In this document: positions 21,601 through 32,540 of the stretch, in pieces | Layout: every line of letters begins with the position of its first letter | Numbering within the stretch: the first letter of the stretch is position 1 | Assembly (NCBI GenBank): GCA_963971405.1 | Contig: OZ020484.1 | Coordinates: forward strand, 34,618,770-34,682,769 | Length of the DNA stretch: 64,000 nucleotides | Source: Psococerastis gibbosa | Taxonomy: Eukaryota; Arthropoda; Insecta; Psocodea; Psocidae | Direction of reading: 5' to 3' | The notes under the pieces: model-generated | Told to the model about the DNA's origin: nothing | Databases searched by the model: none | Seen by the model: only the letters and a program-made list of their open reading frames with translations | Program-made: the position numbers and the translations under genes

Positions 21601-23105
21601 TGTATTTACTCGATAAAGTTGCCGCCAATAGTCATGGCAGATATTGGACTTGGGTTGGATACTGTGTTCTTTAGGGAGTTGAAAAACATTTCATTAGGAA
21701 GAATTATTTTCTTCTGTTGCATTTTGATCATGTGTTAATGTTCACTATGGAATATACTCAGATATAACCAGCATAGACTAGTATCTCCATTATTAACATG
21801 AATTTTGTTTAACTTATAGGGAACTGTAAACTGTGCTGCAACTTGCAAATTTCTTCACTTTATTGAAAGTACAAGGGTGACGTTTATAAATATCTTCCTT
21901 ATGCTGCTAAATACAAAATTGTTACAAATATAAAATTTACTCTACCGAGCTTCGAAGTTAATCCTTGAACGGCTTGAAAGCTAAGGCAATAAAAAGTTTT
22001 TAATTATATTGGAGTTCATTAAATTTTCTTTGAAGCAAGCTACCGTAATTGGAAATAAATTAAATTAATTTGTTTTTTATTTTAATCTTGTGCCTGTTCT
22101 TTCATGTTTTCTGCTCTTGTTTGAGTGGCTATAAATCTTTATAATTGGCTTATAATTAAACCTACGCCAATTTTAAAAAAAAAAAAATTATAACGAGTTC
22201 AAGTAACAAGACGGGGAAAAAATTTTACACATTTTCTTTTTTCACCTTTTTTTATTTATTGGATTTAACAATAGGCAGATACAGTACTATATTCTATTGT
22301 AAAAGCTTCATTTTCAACGTAAGATATATTTGAGTTAGTTACGGATAAGTAATAATTTTTATTTATGGCCTTAAACAAAGCTAATTAATTTATATTTATG
22401 CGGTTGACGCCCCATGCATTGTACACATCCTCAGTTTTAAAAAATGTATTATGCCTCTTTAATTGTGTGAACAGATTCCCATGAGTGCCCTTATAAACTG
22501 TTAGCTTAATTTATTTCACCCTACTGCAGTCCTAGCACCAACGCAATAGAATAACTTATTCGGGAGTGAAACGCCCCAAATGAATGAGAACTGACTTGCG
22601 AGAACAAAAGCAGATAGTAATTTAATTCCAAACTGTTTGTCAACAGCGACTAATTGCTGCTGTTCAGACAAGTTCAGTGTTGCATTTTATAGACACTGGC
22701 AGAACATTTTTTTGCCTTTACCATCTTGAAAAAATTGTTAATCTTAAAATCATCGGTTTTTTTTAATGTTGGTAAAATGGTTTAAGCCCGGGTAATTTAT
22801 TCTTTTGCATTGGAGCTTCGGCTGCTAGACTGTTGGATTAGCAAATATTTATTTAAATTTGAGTTGCATTTTAAATACCTTATGTATACGCAAAATGGAC
22901 GAGGTACCACGTTAACTTATTATATATTATTATTATTATTTAATATTAATTAATATAATTTAATTTAATTTAAAACTAAGTTTTTTGCTAACCCAGACGT
23001 GAAATAGAAAACATGTTCCATCATCTACAGCGTTTACTGTGCGAGCCCCCGACAAGTTGATTAACCTGGAGGTCCACAAGTTATTTGTATTATAAGGGTA
23101 TAATT
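21601..23105. other. AT-rich, no recognisable gene
   Basis: Strongly AT-rich, including (TTA)n and TTTAATTTAATTT patches around 22919-22975. No supported feature. Confidence 0.5.
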
Positions 23106-23172
23106 GTTAATTTATAAATATATTCCTTCGGCGCAGGGGAGTACCGGCCGAAGAAGAAGAAGAAGAAAGAAG
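23106..23172 (+). mobile_element. Probable LINE 3' terminus with (GAA)n tail
   Basis: CGCAGGGGAGTACCGGCCGA runs straight into AGAAGAAGAAGAAGAAAG. LINE-A and LINE-B copies in this window end in the same (GAA)n tail, so this is probably the last bases of a related element whose body is not recognisable upstream. Confidence 0.35.
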
Positions 23173-24066
23173 ATTAATCTGGGTTTAAAAATGTTAACAA
23201 GATAATTTTTGATTGATAAGTGCTATTCAAAATTATTTTGTTCACATTTTCAACCCCAGGAATAAGGTTATACTAAACGGTATAGAAGACTGCTGCGATT
23301 AAAAATGAAAACAAAACAATTTTCAGAACAACACTTTGCATTCTACAATTCTTTTGTTCATATTTACAACCCCACAGGAATACGTTAACATGGTATTGTA
23401 CTTCAAGCTCGAGCTGCAGTCAATCCTATTTTAGCCTTTAATTCAATGGCACAAAATATGAACAAATAATTTTAATTAAATGCTGCTGACTAAAAATAAA
23501 ATTTAATGTCATATTGATAACTCGTAAATGTATTCATAGCTGTTGTTATTGAAGAATTGTACCGACCATTGATCGATGCCCCCTTGTAATATATGCATGA
23601 GCTCAAACACTGCATTGGAGTTCGTGTAAACGAAAGCAAAATGCATTTTGTAGGGCAGAAACTGTAGTTTGAAAGCCGTTGCATAATTTTCGTAAATAAC
23701 AGGAATGTGAATGGTAATTACCTAGTAATTCATTTAGCATATTCAATGAGGGGTTGAGATTTCGTGCGCGATAGCAAATATCCCGGGTTTGGCTAATAGG
23801 TAAAATTACCTGAAGATGGCATAATGCATTTAAATTCCGATGATTATTTTGGGGCCGCATCGACGTACCGCAGTCACGGGTTGCCCCCTATCTAGGTCAG
23901 CACAGCATTCCAGCCCTTAACGTTACTCCTCCGCCCCCTTCTACCACCAATTCTTATTCGAAATAGTTTAAATAATGAAAACAATGTGATGCCGGTTTTT
24001 AATGTCTTACCGTCATCATTGTATTATAATATATTAATTATTAAAAATTAATGTTTAGCTACTTAA
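23173..24066. other. No recognisable gene
   Basis: No supported feature. The open frames at 23490-23860 (minus) overlap in two frames and lack motifs. Confidence 0.4.
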
Positions 24067-24240
24067 GTGGCAAGGTGGTAGCGTGCTTGTACTAATGCGA
24101 GTCTCTACGCATACCTTGCAGTCGGAGACGTGTCGCAACTTGACACGCGTAGGCTACCTAAAAGGTTACTTAGTGAGGCGATTGAAGCGGTTACTCACAT
24201 TCATTAAATTGTATGAACGCGATTAACCTTTTATTAAAAT
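24067..24240 (+). mobile_element. SINE2-like repeat, copy 2
   Basis: It starts GGCAAGGTGGTAGCGTGCTT, passes through AGTCTCTACGCAT, GGAGACGTGTCGCAACTTGA and GAGGCGATTGAAG, and ends GAACGCGATTAACCTTTTAT. It is colinear with the copies at 9471 and 51966 on the opposite strand. A Pol III A-box-like GGTGGTAGCG is near the start, but no B box could be seen. Confidence 0.65.
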
Positions 24241-25422
24241 AAAATAATAAGAAATATATCTTCTATCGGGTACGTCGAAGGTACGTAAAGCAAAGTCGGG
24301 TTAGTTAGTTCAGAATTCAAGAACGGCTTGATTTTAATTATCTTATCTCCTTGAAGACCAGAATATTCTATTAAAACATCTGAATAATAATAAATGAAAA
24401 CCATAGAAATTAATAAAACAAAATGGGCTCCCAAAGTCTCTGTGTCGTGAATATTAAACAACGCAAGTGAGGTTGTGGGTTATTTGTTGAAAGAAACCGC
24501 GCGCAGCGTAAGAGGGAACTTGCCATGCGAATGCGAGGCCGATGATCGAGCAGCCGCCCGCGGCAGGTGCGATAGGTGGAGACCCATTAATGCAATACGA
24601 GTTTGCTGTTAGTGTTACATGAGCTATTCATAGCCCAATATTATTGTAGTGGAACTGGTAACACTCAGAGTAAATGAACAAATACGGTATGTGCTTTGGG
24701 AAAAAATAAAAAAACTGAGAAACAATTACTTTAAGGACCGTTAGAAGGGATAATTGCCTCTCGGAGTAACTTATTCAACTATGTGGAAAAGTTGCTTTTA
24801 ACCAATTGGCAGATGTTGATCGTACCCAGCCTCGATCGGGCCGGCTCATTTTCAAATTGTAGAGGCCCTAGTGTTTTCTGAATTATACGGTGTCCCGTGA
24901 GAACAAACTTAAAATTTGGCATTTACAGTATGAACTTGTAGATGAATTTCAATTTAGAAATTTACAATCCCAGAAATTTCAATTCTGTTGATGTGTGTTG
25001 TTGCATATTTTATGGAAGCAACAGGCTATACAAATTATTTATTTACCTTTCCCCTCTAGATATCTACGAGGTTAGGAGCCAAGCCAGCATGACTCTTTAG
25101 AGCGAAAGCTGGAGAATTTTCCCAGGTCCATCGCCGGTCGTTAAAATGTATTTACAGCCTGTGTTATTCCCTTCAGTTGACATTTGACTCTTTATTCTGG
25201 CCGTTAATCGAGGCACAGCTAGGTTTTACACCTTGTTTATCCTTTACTACGTGCAGGGAAACGTAAATTAGAATGGCTCTCGTGACTGGCATTTTCCTCG
25301 ATACAAGGCTTGCTAGTTTACGTCAAGTTTTAAAGACACACCTTCATGATTATAGAACTTACATTTATACAATAGTACCATAAGTTAATCTTAACTATAC
25401 AAGTAGGCCTACTCGTAGTATT
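24241..25422. other. No recognisable gene; CpG-rich patch at 24490-24590
   Basis: Between about 24490 and 24590 there are clustered CpGs (CCGCGCGCAGCG, GCCGCCCGCGGCAGG) within otherwise AT-rich DNA. No ORF or splice pair gives it a role. Confidence 0.4.
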
Positions 25423-25530
25423 TTGAATATAGTTTGTTATCATATAACAACAATTGGACGTACAGAGTACCTATTTAACAAGTCTCTACAGGGAGGGGAA
25501 TTAGAGATGAAAGACAGAAAAAAATGGACG

Positions 25531-25602
25531 GAAACAGGAATCGAACCCGAATATCCACCTGCACCGGGTGGTATGCTGACTACTGCAACAAATCTGTCCC
25601 CG
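25531..25602 (-). tRNA. Degenerate tRNA-like sequence
   Basis: On the minus strand there is a perfect B box GGTTCGATTCC and an anticodon-like arm CCACC-CGGTGCA-GGTGG with a full 5-bp stem. If this were the anticodon loop, the anticodon would be GTG, but the base at position 33 is G instead of U. The acceptor and D stems pair poorly. It is best read as a tRNA pseudogene or the head of an unassigned tRNA-derived repeat. Confidence 0.35.
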
Positions 25603-25922
25603 CCCAAGTGTCACATCTTAATATTGCAATATTATATGATCTATACAAAACTGACATTTAACTAACTTTGGTTCAAGGCGTACGTTTGGGCTTGCATTTG
25701 CGTGCGCTATTATTTATTTATAGCCTCTGCTGTCGAATGTGGAAAGTGGATTCTTTAAAAAAAATGTCTTTAGCAAAAGAACAGAAAGAAGTAAAAAAAA
25801 GAAAATGTATAGTGCCAGTTAAACGTTACAATTGGGTAAGTCTGAGTTATTACATACATAAGACACCATCCAAAGCCTTATTTGAGCATAAGTACAGGAT
25901 TTGGCGATTACTGGACTAGTCG

Positions 25923-25995
25923 GGGCTTGTGGTCCAACGGTTAAGACGACGCCCCGGCTAGGCGTTGATCGTGGATTCGAATCCCGCCAAGCCCA
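25923..25995 (+). tRNA. tRNA-like gene or pseudogene, nominal anticodon GGC
   Basis: The cloverleaf geometry is nearly complete. The acceptor GGGCTTG/CAAGCCC is a perfect 7 bp. The D stem GTC/GAC has GG in the loop. The anticodon stem ACGCC/GGCGT is a perfect 5 bp around a 7-base loop CCGGCTA. A 5-base variable loop and the T loop TTCGAAT follow. The A box TGGTCCAACGG (25930-25940) fits the consensus. The B box is GATTCGAATCC (25974-25984). Oddities are C instead of U at position 33 and an A-C mismatch at the conserved 53-61 pair. Anticodon GGC would be alanine, an anticodon rarely used in eukaryotes. With those defects it is more likely a pseudogene or SINE head than a working tRNA. Confidence 0.5.
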
Positions 25996-25996
25996 G

Positions 25997-26002
25997 TTTT
26001 TT
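25997..26002 (+). terminator. RNA polymerase III terminator (T6)
   Basis: Six T directly follow the tRNA-like 3' end with one base between. A T4-or-longer run is the standard Pol III stop, supporting the idea that the upstream unit was, or still is, a Pol III transcript. Confidence 0.5.
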
Positions 26003-26535
26003 CCATATCCTCTATTTTCGGTTATAACGAGGAGGTTACCTCTTCAACCAAAGTTAATTTAATGTCAGTGTTATGTATACCATATAATACTACAATGTAT
26101 CCAAAGCCTCGTTAAGGTTTGCGTGGCGGGGTGGGGTCCCAACAATATTTTACATTAATAGTATGATTTTGGTTAAGTGAGATCACTATAATAATTAATG
26201 AATGAATCACTATTTCTGACAAGTTGTGAGGTTTATAAAAGAAGTTCAGAAAAATTAGTAAATATACAGTAGGTAAAAAAGCACGCGCACCTTTTTGTCG
26301 ATTCTCAAAATGAACCGACACCATTTACTTACTCTAATATCTGCACATAAACGACTTCTAAGAATTGGATGTCTTTACCGAGGGGCTATTTCCCAATAGC
26401 AAATGCTGCCTTTGCCCATCTATATAGACAAAGCCCTGAAAGGAAAATAGATTTGAATAACATTGGACTCAATAGTGTCTCGGGTCGTATAAATAGATGA
26501 ACCTTTCTGTTAATTCATACCAGAGTTCTGTATAA
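26003..26535. other. No recognisable gene
   Basis: AT-rich sequence. A TATAAATAG sequence on the plus strand near 26487 has no gene downstream. Confidence 0.4.
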
Positions 26536-26796
26536 TTATTGACAGTAGGAGAAAATGAAGGGACAGGAAGGCTGGACAATAAACTCGGGTCTGGTCCGAA
26601 GCTTCGCCACTTCCGCCAATATCTGATGAAGGCTTTTGTGTCCCAGTAATTTTCCGGGTCCGAGTAATGAATCGTGTTCAGCGGACCGAGAGTTGATGCA
26701 TAAAGCTTTGGGGTTACATATGCCTTGAAGCCTATACCCCCCTCCCCCTCTGGCCTTCCTGCTTGAATGAACAAGCTCCATGCTAAATATTCGCAT
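26536..26796 (-). CDS. Unidentified 86-codon ORF in a GC-richer block (doubtful)
   Basis: From a true ATG at 26796 (or ATG 26781, MELVHSSRKA) the minus strand is open to a stop at 26536-26538. It contains GYRLQGICNPKALCINSRSA and GPGKLLGHKSLHQILAEVAK. A second minus frame is open over the same DNA (26469-26774), with a W/Y-rich sequence (HYSDPENYWDTKAFIRYWRK). GC is raised relative to the flanks. Two overlapping open frames mean at most one is real. Neither is recognised, and no splice pair or promoter supports either. It may be a fragment of an unrecognised transposon or a pseudogene. Confidence 0.25.
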   Translation of the reverse strand: MRIFSMELVHSSRKARGGGGYRLQGICNPKALCINSRSAEHDSLLGPGKLLGHKSLHQILAEVAKLRTRPEFIVQPSCPFIFSYCQ

Positions 26797-27760
26797 TGTT
26801 TACTATTCGTGATTTTATCGGTCGTATATTCAGAAATCAGCTGGTCTTCTGCGCATTAATACATTGCCGCCAAATTTTCAACTTCTGTAAAAGTAATTTT
26901 ATTACGCAAGTACGAATAAAGTGGGGGTTTCAACTCATGCAGCGAGAGGCAACAAGAAGTTTTGTCGTCTCAGATATTGTATTTTCCTTCTTATCTCCGT
27001 TCAAAGTTATTGCGTTGTCTTAAAGTAGGTATATTTATGATAATATTTAAATGTATGAGCCGCTTAAATATACTAGGCTACACATATGAGTACAAAACCT
27101 CTCTCCTGCACGTTTCCTTTAAAACAGTCCTAACTTTACGCATGTAGAGGCAGATGCCAATTAAAAATTAAAGCTCATTAATAAGAATACTATGTTTCAA
27201 GTAACGTTTGCTTCTAAAATTTTAATTACCGCATTTTCGTCTGTTTGTTTTCCTTCTTCTGGGAAGCAATGCAGTAATTTTTAATTTTTAATTATTTATT
27301 AGCCTAAAGTGTAATATTAAAGTTGAATTGCGTAGATAGTACTCGTACTATTGTACCAAGTGAGGCTGAAATATATCTAGAATTATGTTTGGAGACGGGG
27401 AGAGGGGCCTGTGATCAAAAAATCTAGTTTTTAAGAGCAAATTGGGTAAACGACTATCCGTTATTTGTACGAATTCAACCAAGAACCGTGGCAAATATGA
27501 AATGTCGTAATGTAGAAGACATGTTCCTCTATATTTTAAGACATAGTATGTATCACAATTTTGGGAGGCGTAGACCTAACCTAAACTTGCATTTTCTATG
27601 TTGATGTATGCTGAATGTATACCAACATGTAAAGGAACATTTTTCCTGCATTATGATTTCTCATTCAAATGAAATGGGAAATTTGACTTTGGAAAAAAAC
27701 GGATTGGCGAAATGTGCAACTGTCTCTCAACAGCAGTAACTTTCAGTTTCTTTGCCCTCT
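26797..27760. other. No recognisable gene
   Basis: AT-rich sequence; nothing supported. Confidence 0.45.
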
Positions 27761-28121
27761 TTAAGAAAATTGGCGCCCCAAAATTAAATGCTTTTCAATT
27801 TTTATTTAACTAACCCAGCCATTTATTTAAAATTTGGCTCATTTAAGTTGCAGAAGACTAGCCCACTTCGTGCATCATTATAATCTTTTTTTTTAAGTTT
27901 TTTTCAAAAATTCAATTTTACGCGAAATTTTAGCACCCAATGTTTTTTATGAAAGAACTTAGATACCAAAAATTTAATGTTTCCTATTATATGATGCATG
28001 AAGTAGACTTCTACAACTTGCATGAGTCAAATCTTTATTAACTTGCTTTGTCAACTAAATAAAAAATAAACAGTCAATATATTTTTATTTTTTTTTGGTG
28101 CTACGTAGCATGTCCTCCTAA
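27761..28121. mobile_element. TTAA-flanked foldback MITE (family F4), copy 2
   Basis: The left end TTAAGAAAATTGGCGCCCCA and right end GGTGCTACGTAGCATGTCCT are inverted partners. Internal arms (TTGCAGAAGACTA...CACTTCGTGCAT and GCATGAAGTAGACTTCTACA) pair as in copy 3. The right TTAA has decayed to CTAA. It is non-coding. Confidence 0.75.
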
Positions 28122-28456
28122 GGTTCTGATATGAGCTGAATCTCGTTCCCTATTCACTATTCAAGGTTATTACAACTGGACCCAAACCGTTACAGAAAAG
28201 GGTCCGGACAAAGATAGGTGTCTATGGACCCATCATCGCATGCCCCTGCACAATAACACTCGCTAGTTAGAGGAATGAACAGGCCTAAAGTAATGGAGAA
28301 TCGGTTGCATGTCAAATGCCATTTCTGAAGTTTCATAAAAACTTCTGCTCATTGCTACTTGTGAGCCTAACCAAAGAACCTCACACTTTGAAAACCTTGC
28401 GGAGTATGGCTGTTCTGCTGAGCACTCTTAGGCGAACATCTAAATTATGAATTAAT
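28122..28456. other. No recognisable gene
   Basis: Short spacer between repeats; no feature recognised. Confidence 0.4.
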
Positions 28457-28985
28457 TAATGAAAGAATAACGACTTTATTGCAATACAATTGGTGAACAA
28501 TAAGACTATACAGTCTTTTTTTTTTCATGTTAACCATAATTTAATAAATAATAATATTAAAAGTATACATAGTAATATTTAACTTGAATTATATGGGATA
28601 TAAAAGGGAAGGGGGAAAAAAGAAGGTAATATAGGAGGGATGGGGGGGTCCATTGTATGTACTGCTACGAGGCCAGATAACAGGGTTTAGATGCTATAGA
28701 AAATATATAATATTACATTATTTTTGAACTGATTGAGTGTACCAGCCGCCCTAATCTCAGCAGTTAGTAGGTTCCACAGTCTTGTCGTGAAATAATTATT
28801 CAATTTTTTTTGGTATAAATCACTGACATACCTATAAAGATTTATTAGTGCTGATTCATGTAATTGGAGATCATCTGATTGTATCGTCTTGTAATTGTTA
28901 CCTTTGTTACCTTCTGTTTATTAGTGTTCAGATTTATTCATGTAAAATTTAATTAGGTTATAGTGTTCAAGGGCAAAACATTTCT
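28457..28985 (-). mobile_element. LINE-D 3' region, copy 2, with RT C-terminal remnant
   Basis: On the minus strand around 28815-28725 the frame reads NNYFTTRLWNLLTAEIRAAG, TLNQFKNN, a pattern (R-LWN-LP--I--A-S-N-FK) common at the C-terminus of non-LTR reverse-transcriptase proteins. Downstream come a C-rich tract, TATAGTCTTATTGTTCACC, an AATAAA within GCAATAAAGTCGTTATTC, and a degenerate (ATTA)n tail. Copy 1 at 2630 lacks the coding part. The 5' portion is missing. Confidence 0.7.
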
Positions 28986-31557
28986 ATTGGTATAAATATA
29001 TCAAATTATTAAAAAGTGTTACGCTGTTATTTATGTGTTATTTTGTTATATGGGGCGTAAGATCCCTACAGTCCTTCTAAGTTCAAGTTCTAAGTGACAA
29101 CATTGACAATATACGCAAGTTACGCCTTTTGAGTAAACTTGTATTTGTTATGAATTTTTCATATGTCCATTTTCATATATATAGGTAATTGCGGCTGCAA
29201 CGCTGCAGCATAACGAGAAGCTTACTGATTTCGTCATACGAAATATTTTGAAATCTCCATCTTAATACAATGAGTTAGGGCACCTCTCAATTACCCAAAA
29301 TACATCTATCACACTTGAGATATCAGTTTACATACAATATTTTAAGCAGCCGGTATTATAGTATTAGCAGTTGCGTAGGCTAGGTATGGGTACTGCTGAA
29401 GACCTTATTTTCCGTAAAATTGACATGTTTCAGTGACTCATGAAATGACGTGAAAGGTTAGAAATTTGTCCAAGTTATTATTTTCATCACGAATTTCCGT
29501 TTAATGGGTAAGTCGGCGGTTAAACCGTAGAAAAGTTTTGGAAAATAAAAGTTTTGGACGTTTCGTGTGCTCGTTCGCTTATTCCCGTCCACACCTTTTC
29601 ATCATTTTTGTAGTTTTACCCGTCAATTTCAACTGTCGACCCTAATTTTCTGACATAATCTCTTTTGTACATCCATTCATTTTTGGGTATCTACAATACC
29701 ATACGTTTCGTACATTTAACTGCCTAATTTACTAATGATGCAAATGCTATGTAGTAAGGAGTAGCCTAATGTTTTTATGATGTTCTTACGTAGATTTCTA
29801 TGAAGATATTGAACAATTTAATAATATGTGCCTTTGTGTCGGACTTATGAGTTAAAAATGCATCCCTATGTAGGATATAATGCTATCCATTTCAGTCAAA
29901 CTGTTAAACATACCAAAACAAAACAAAAAACGTTTTCCATTGTCATTCGTAATGAATCTCTTAAGGGTGGAAACGTTCTCACACAACCGCGGTTCTTTTA
30001 AAAATAAGTGAAACGTTCCGTTGAATTCAATAACAAGGTTTTTGTTACCGAGAAATGCTGCGGCTGTGTTTTTCTTCAAAGTACACGCCTTCCTCTACAA
30101 ACCAAAGCCTTTTTATTTAATTGTAATTGAAACCCTTCCCATGCAATCCCGCCATAAAGACGAGTGTCTGTTTCGTAGCCTCTTTAAATATTCGCTCTAT
30201 AATTATTTTTCAATGGAAATTCTGTGAATCTGCGGCTATAGAGCAGCCTTTTAGGTTTACTCTGTTTTCCAGTATAAATCCCATCTTTCCAGTGGTTGAA
30301 ATTTGTTTACGTTATTCAAGTGCACTTCGCTGTAGGAACCTTCATCTATAGCTCAGTCTCTATACTTTGTTGCACCCCTTGCACTTCAGCGTGTTTTCAA
30401 TATCTGCAAATACAACCTTTTAAAGCTTCCTCCCACTCCTTTTATTTATTCCCTATTCTCCCTTTTACAAACTCGAATATTGGAACAATATTCGATCCAA
30501 TAAATACGAGTCTAAAAAAATTGGAAAGTGTAATAACTGAATTCAGATTCAAATCGTATACTTTAACATAATCATTCCAAATATTTCTTGTGGAAGTATG
30601 TAAGGGTCATTTGAATCATTTTTAAAATCTAAAAGGAATCATTCAGTACAGTACACTACAGCAGTATAGGGTTTCTGCATAAACTTACTTTAGTACAATA
30701 CATCATAGTAATGCCATTCTGGAGGCAGTAAGATGAATATCCATTTATGTTGACATTTATGCGAACAGGTTTGACATAAAGTCCGTAGTGAATTATTGCT
30801 TCAAGTCATTATGACATTAAAATTGCATTATCGGAAAGTCATTAGTTTGTTGCTAGGATGAAGCAACAGCGAAAACGTGGCACCAGCTTCATATGTGCTG
30901 AGTGTCCTTAAATTTATAGGGCCCGTAATCTGAGCTGTAAGCAATAACTCAGATGAAACGGCATTTTATAAAGTATGCATTATGTTGCTATGTCTTGTCG
31001 GAAGGTTTGACTAATTTTGCAATTTGGAAACCTTGTTGTGTTTTACTTGTTATGTTACACCTCATTTTACCAAATAGTGAAGAAAACGTTGCTACGATTT
31101 GTACAAACGCCATTACAGTGATCTGCGTAATGGAGGTTAAATGTGGGACGTGGGTTTGTAACGTTGTCATAGAAACTGAGTTCAGCTTAAAATTAAGCAC
31201 TTGGCACAGTAGGCTATACAATATAATACCTAGGTATACAATAAAATACGTTACAAAGATCCTATAGAATGGTGTACGAGTTTTTGTCCAGGCAATGGCC
31301 AATATTGTATTGTACAAAAAAAATAAAATTTTCTAATGGGTTCTTTCCCGACAGTTGAAAAAGAAATAAAAGGAAAATACGTCATTGGTTATTATTTACT
31401 GATGGCTAAGCCCCTTTCCGACGTTTCTTCAATCATCATTTAGAGAGAGCTTTTCCTTTTCTTATGACCCATACTCTGTAGTGGTCTTATGTCATATGTC
31501 TAGCCCAGTTTATGTCCACTATACTATTGGATATATTGATGTAGGCTGGTATATTCA
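28986..31557. other. No recognisable gene
   Basis: About 2.5 kb of AT-rich DNA. Opposite-strand open frames at 30953-31317 overlap each other and lack motifs. Nothing else is supported. Confidence 0.45.
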
Positions 31558-31955
31558 TTGACCATAAACCAAAAATATCTTAAACATATCTTAAAGCCTG
31601 CGGTGTGGTGGACATTTAAACAAAACGGGGACACTCACATCTACAACACGAGGCAACGGGGAGACCTTGTAAGGCCAAGTGTGAGCGGACAAGATCCTAT
31701 ATTACAAAGTTCCGCCTACCTTAGAAAACTCCCGTTGAACTGAGAGCTGAAGAAATGCTTCTAACTTCTTTAAATTTCTTAGAAACCATCTCTTAGAGAA
31801 AGCTTTTTACACTGTCACTGAGGCACTAGCACAATGACAATGGCAGAACTACCTGATTTTGACGATACTCTGACGATTTTATCTTATACTTTACATGTAT
31901 TGTATAATTTAAAGGAAATATATATTGTATTGTATATTGTATTGTATTAAAAATG
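31558..31955 (+). mobile_element. CR1/jockey-like LINE 3' end with (ATTGT)n tail
   Basis: The frame 31558-31743 contains HIYNTRQRGDLVRPSVSGQ and LQSSAYLRKLPLN, matching the H-YNTR...L--P...S--Y---L--LP pattern found at the C-terminus of CR1/jockey-type reverse transcriptases. The frame is broken after the stop at 31741. The 3' end at about 31917-31948 is a run of TTGTA/ATTGT repeats, the pentanucleotide-type tail seen in CR1-like elements. The element is 5'-truncated and inactive. Confidence 0.65.
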
Positions 31956-32149
31956 TCAGTTTTAAATAAGGACTTTTTATTGTTTCTATTACTAAGCCGA
32001 CCTAGCGGAGTTTTATAATATTTAGAAATTAATAGATGTATCTTAGGTAACTACCATTTATTTATTTATTTGTATCATGTTATCATGCCAGTGGCAACAC
32101 CAATCTCTTCAAGACCCGTATCTGAAATGCTAGGATTAATTTTAAAATT

Positions 32150-32540
32150 TTAAGAGGATATGCTAGGTAGAAAATTGACATCCCAAAATTAAATACTCTT
32201 CATTTTGTTTTCGTTAACTCAGCAGGTTATTAAAAATTTGGCTCATTCAAGTTGTAGAAGACCACTTCGTGCAATATACTTGTATATTCGGGTATTTTTA
32301 ATTTTCGGTTCTGTAGTTTTACTAAAATCCCAGATTTCGCAAAATTTTAGTCCCTTCTGGTTTTTATGAAAGAACTAAGGTACCAAACAATTAATATTTC
32401 CTATGATGTATGAATTAGTCTTCTACAACTTACATGAGCCAAATCTTTAATAAATTGCTTTGTTAATTAATTAAAAATAAATAGCCAATAAAATCAACAA
32501 ATTTTAGGGTGCTAATTTTCTACGTAGCATGTCCTCTTAA
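32150..32540. mobile_element. TTAA-flanked foldback MITE (family F4), copy 3 (complete)
   Basis: The complete copy starts TTAAGAGGATATGCTAGGTA, then GAAAATTGACA, and ends with the inverse GCTAATTTTCTACGTAGCAT, GTCCTCTTAA. The terminal inverted repeats are about 34 bp and both edges are TTAA, the target site of piggyBac-type insertions. An inner pair (TTCAAGTTGTAGAAGACCAC and TTAGTCTTCTACAACTTACA) extends the foldback. It is about 391 bp and non-coding. Confidence 0.85.

Noticed and set aside
30953..31317. Overlapping plus and minus frames of over 100 codons
   Set aside because: Mutually overlapping, compositionally random and motif-free.
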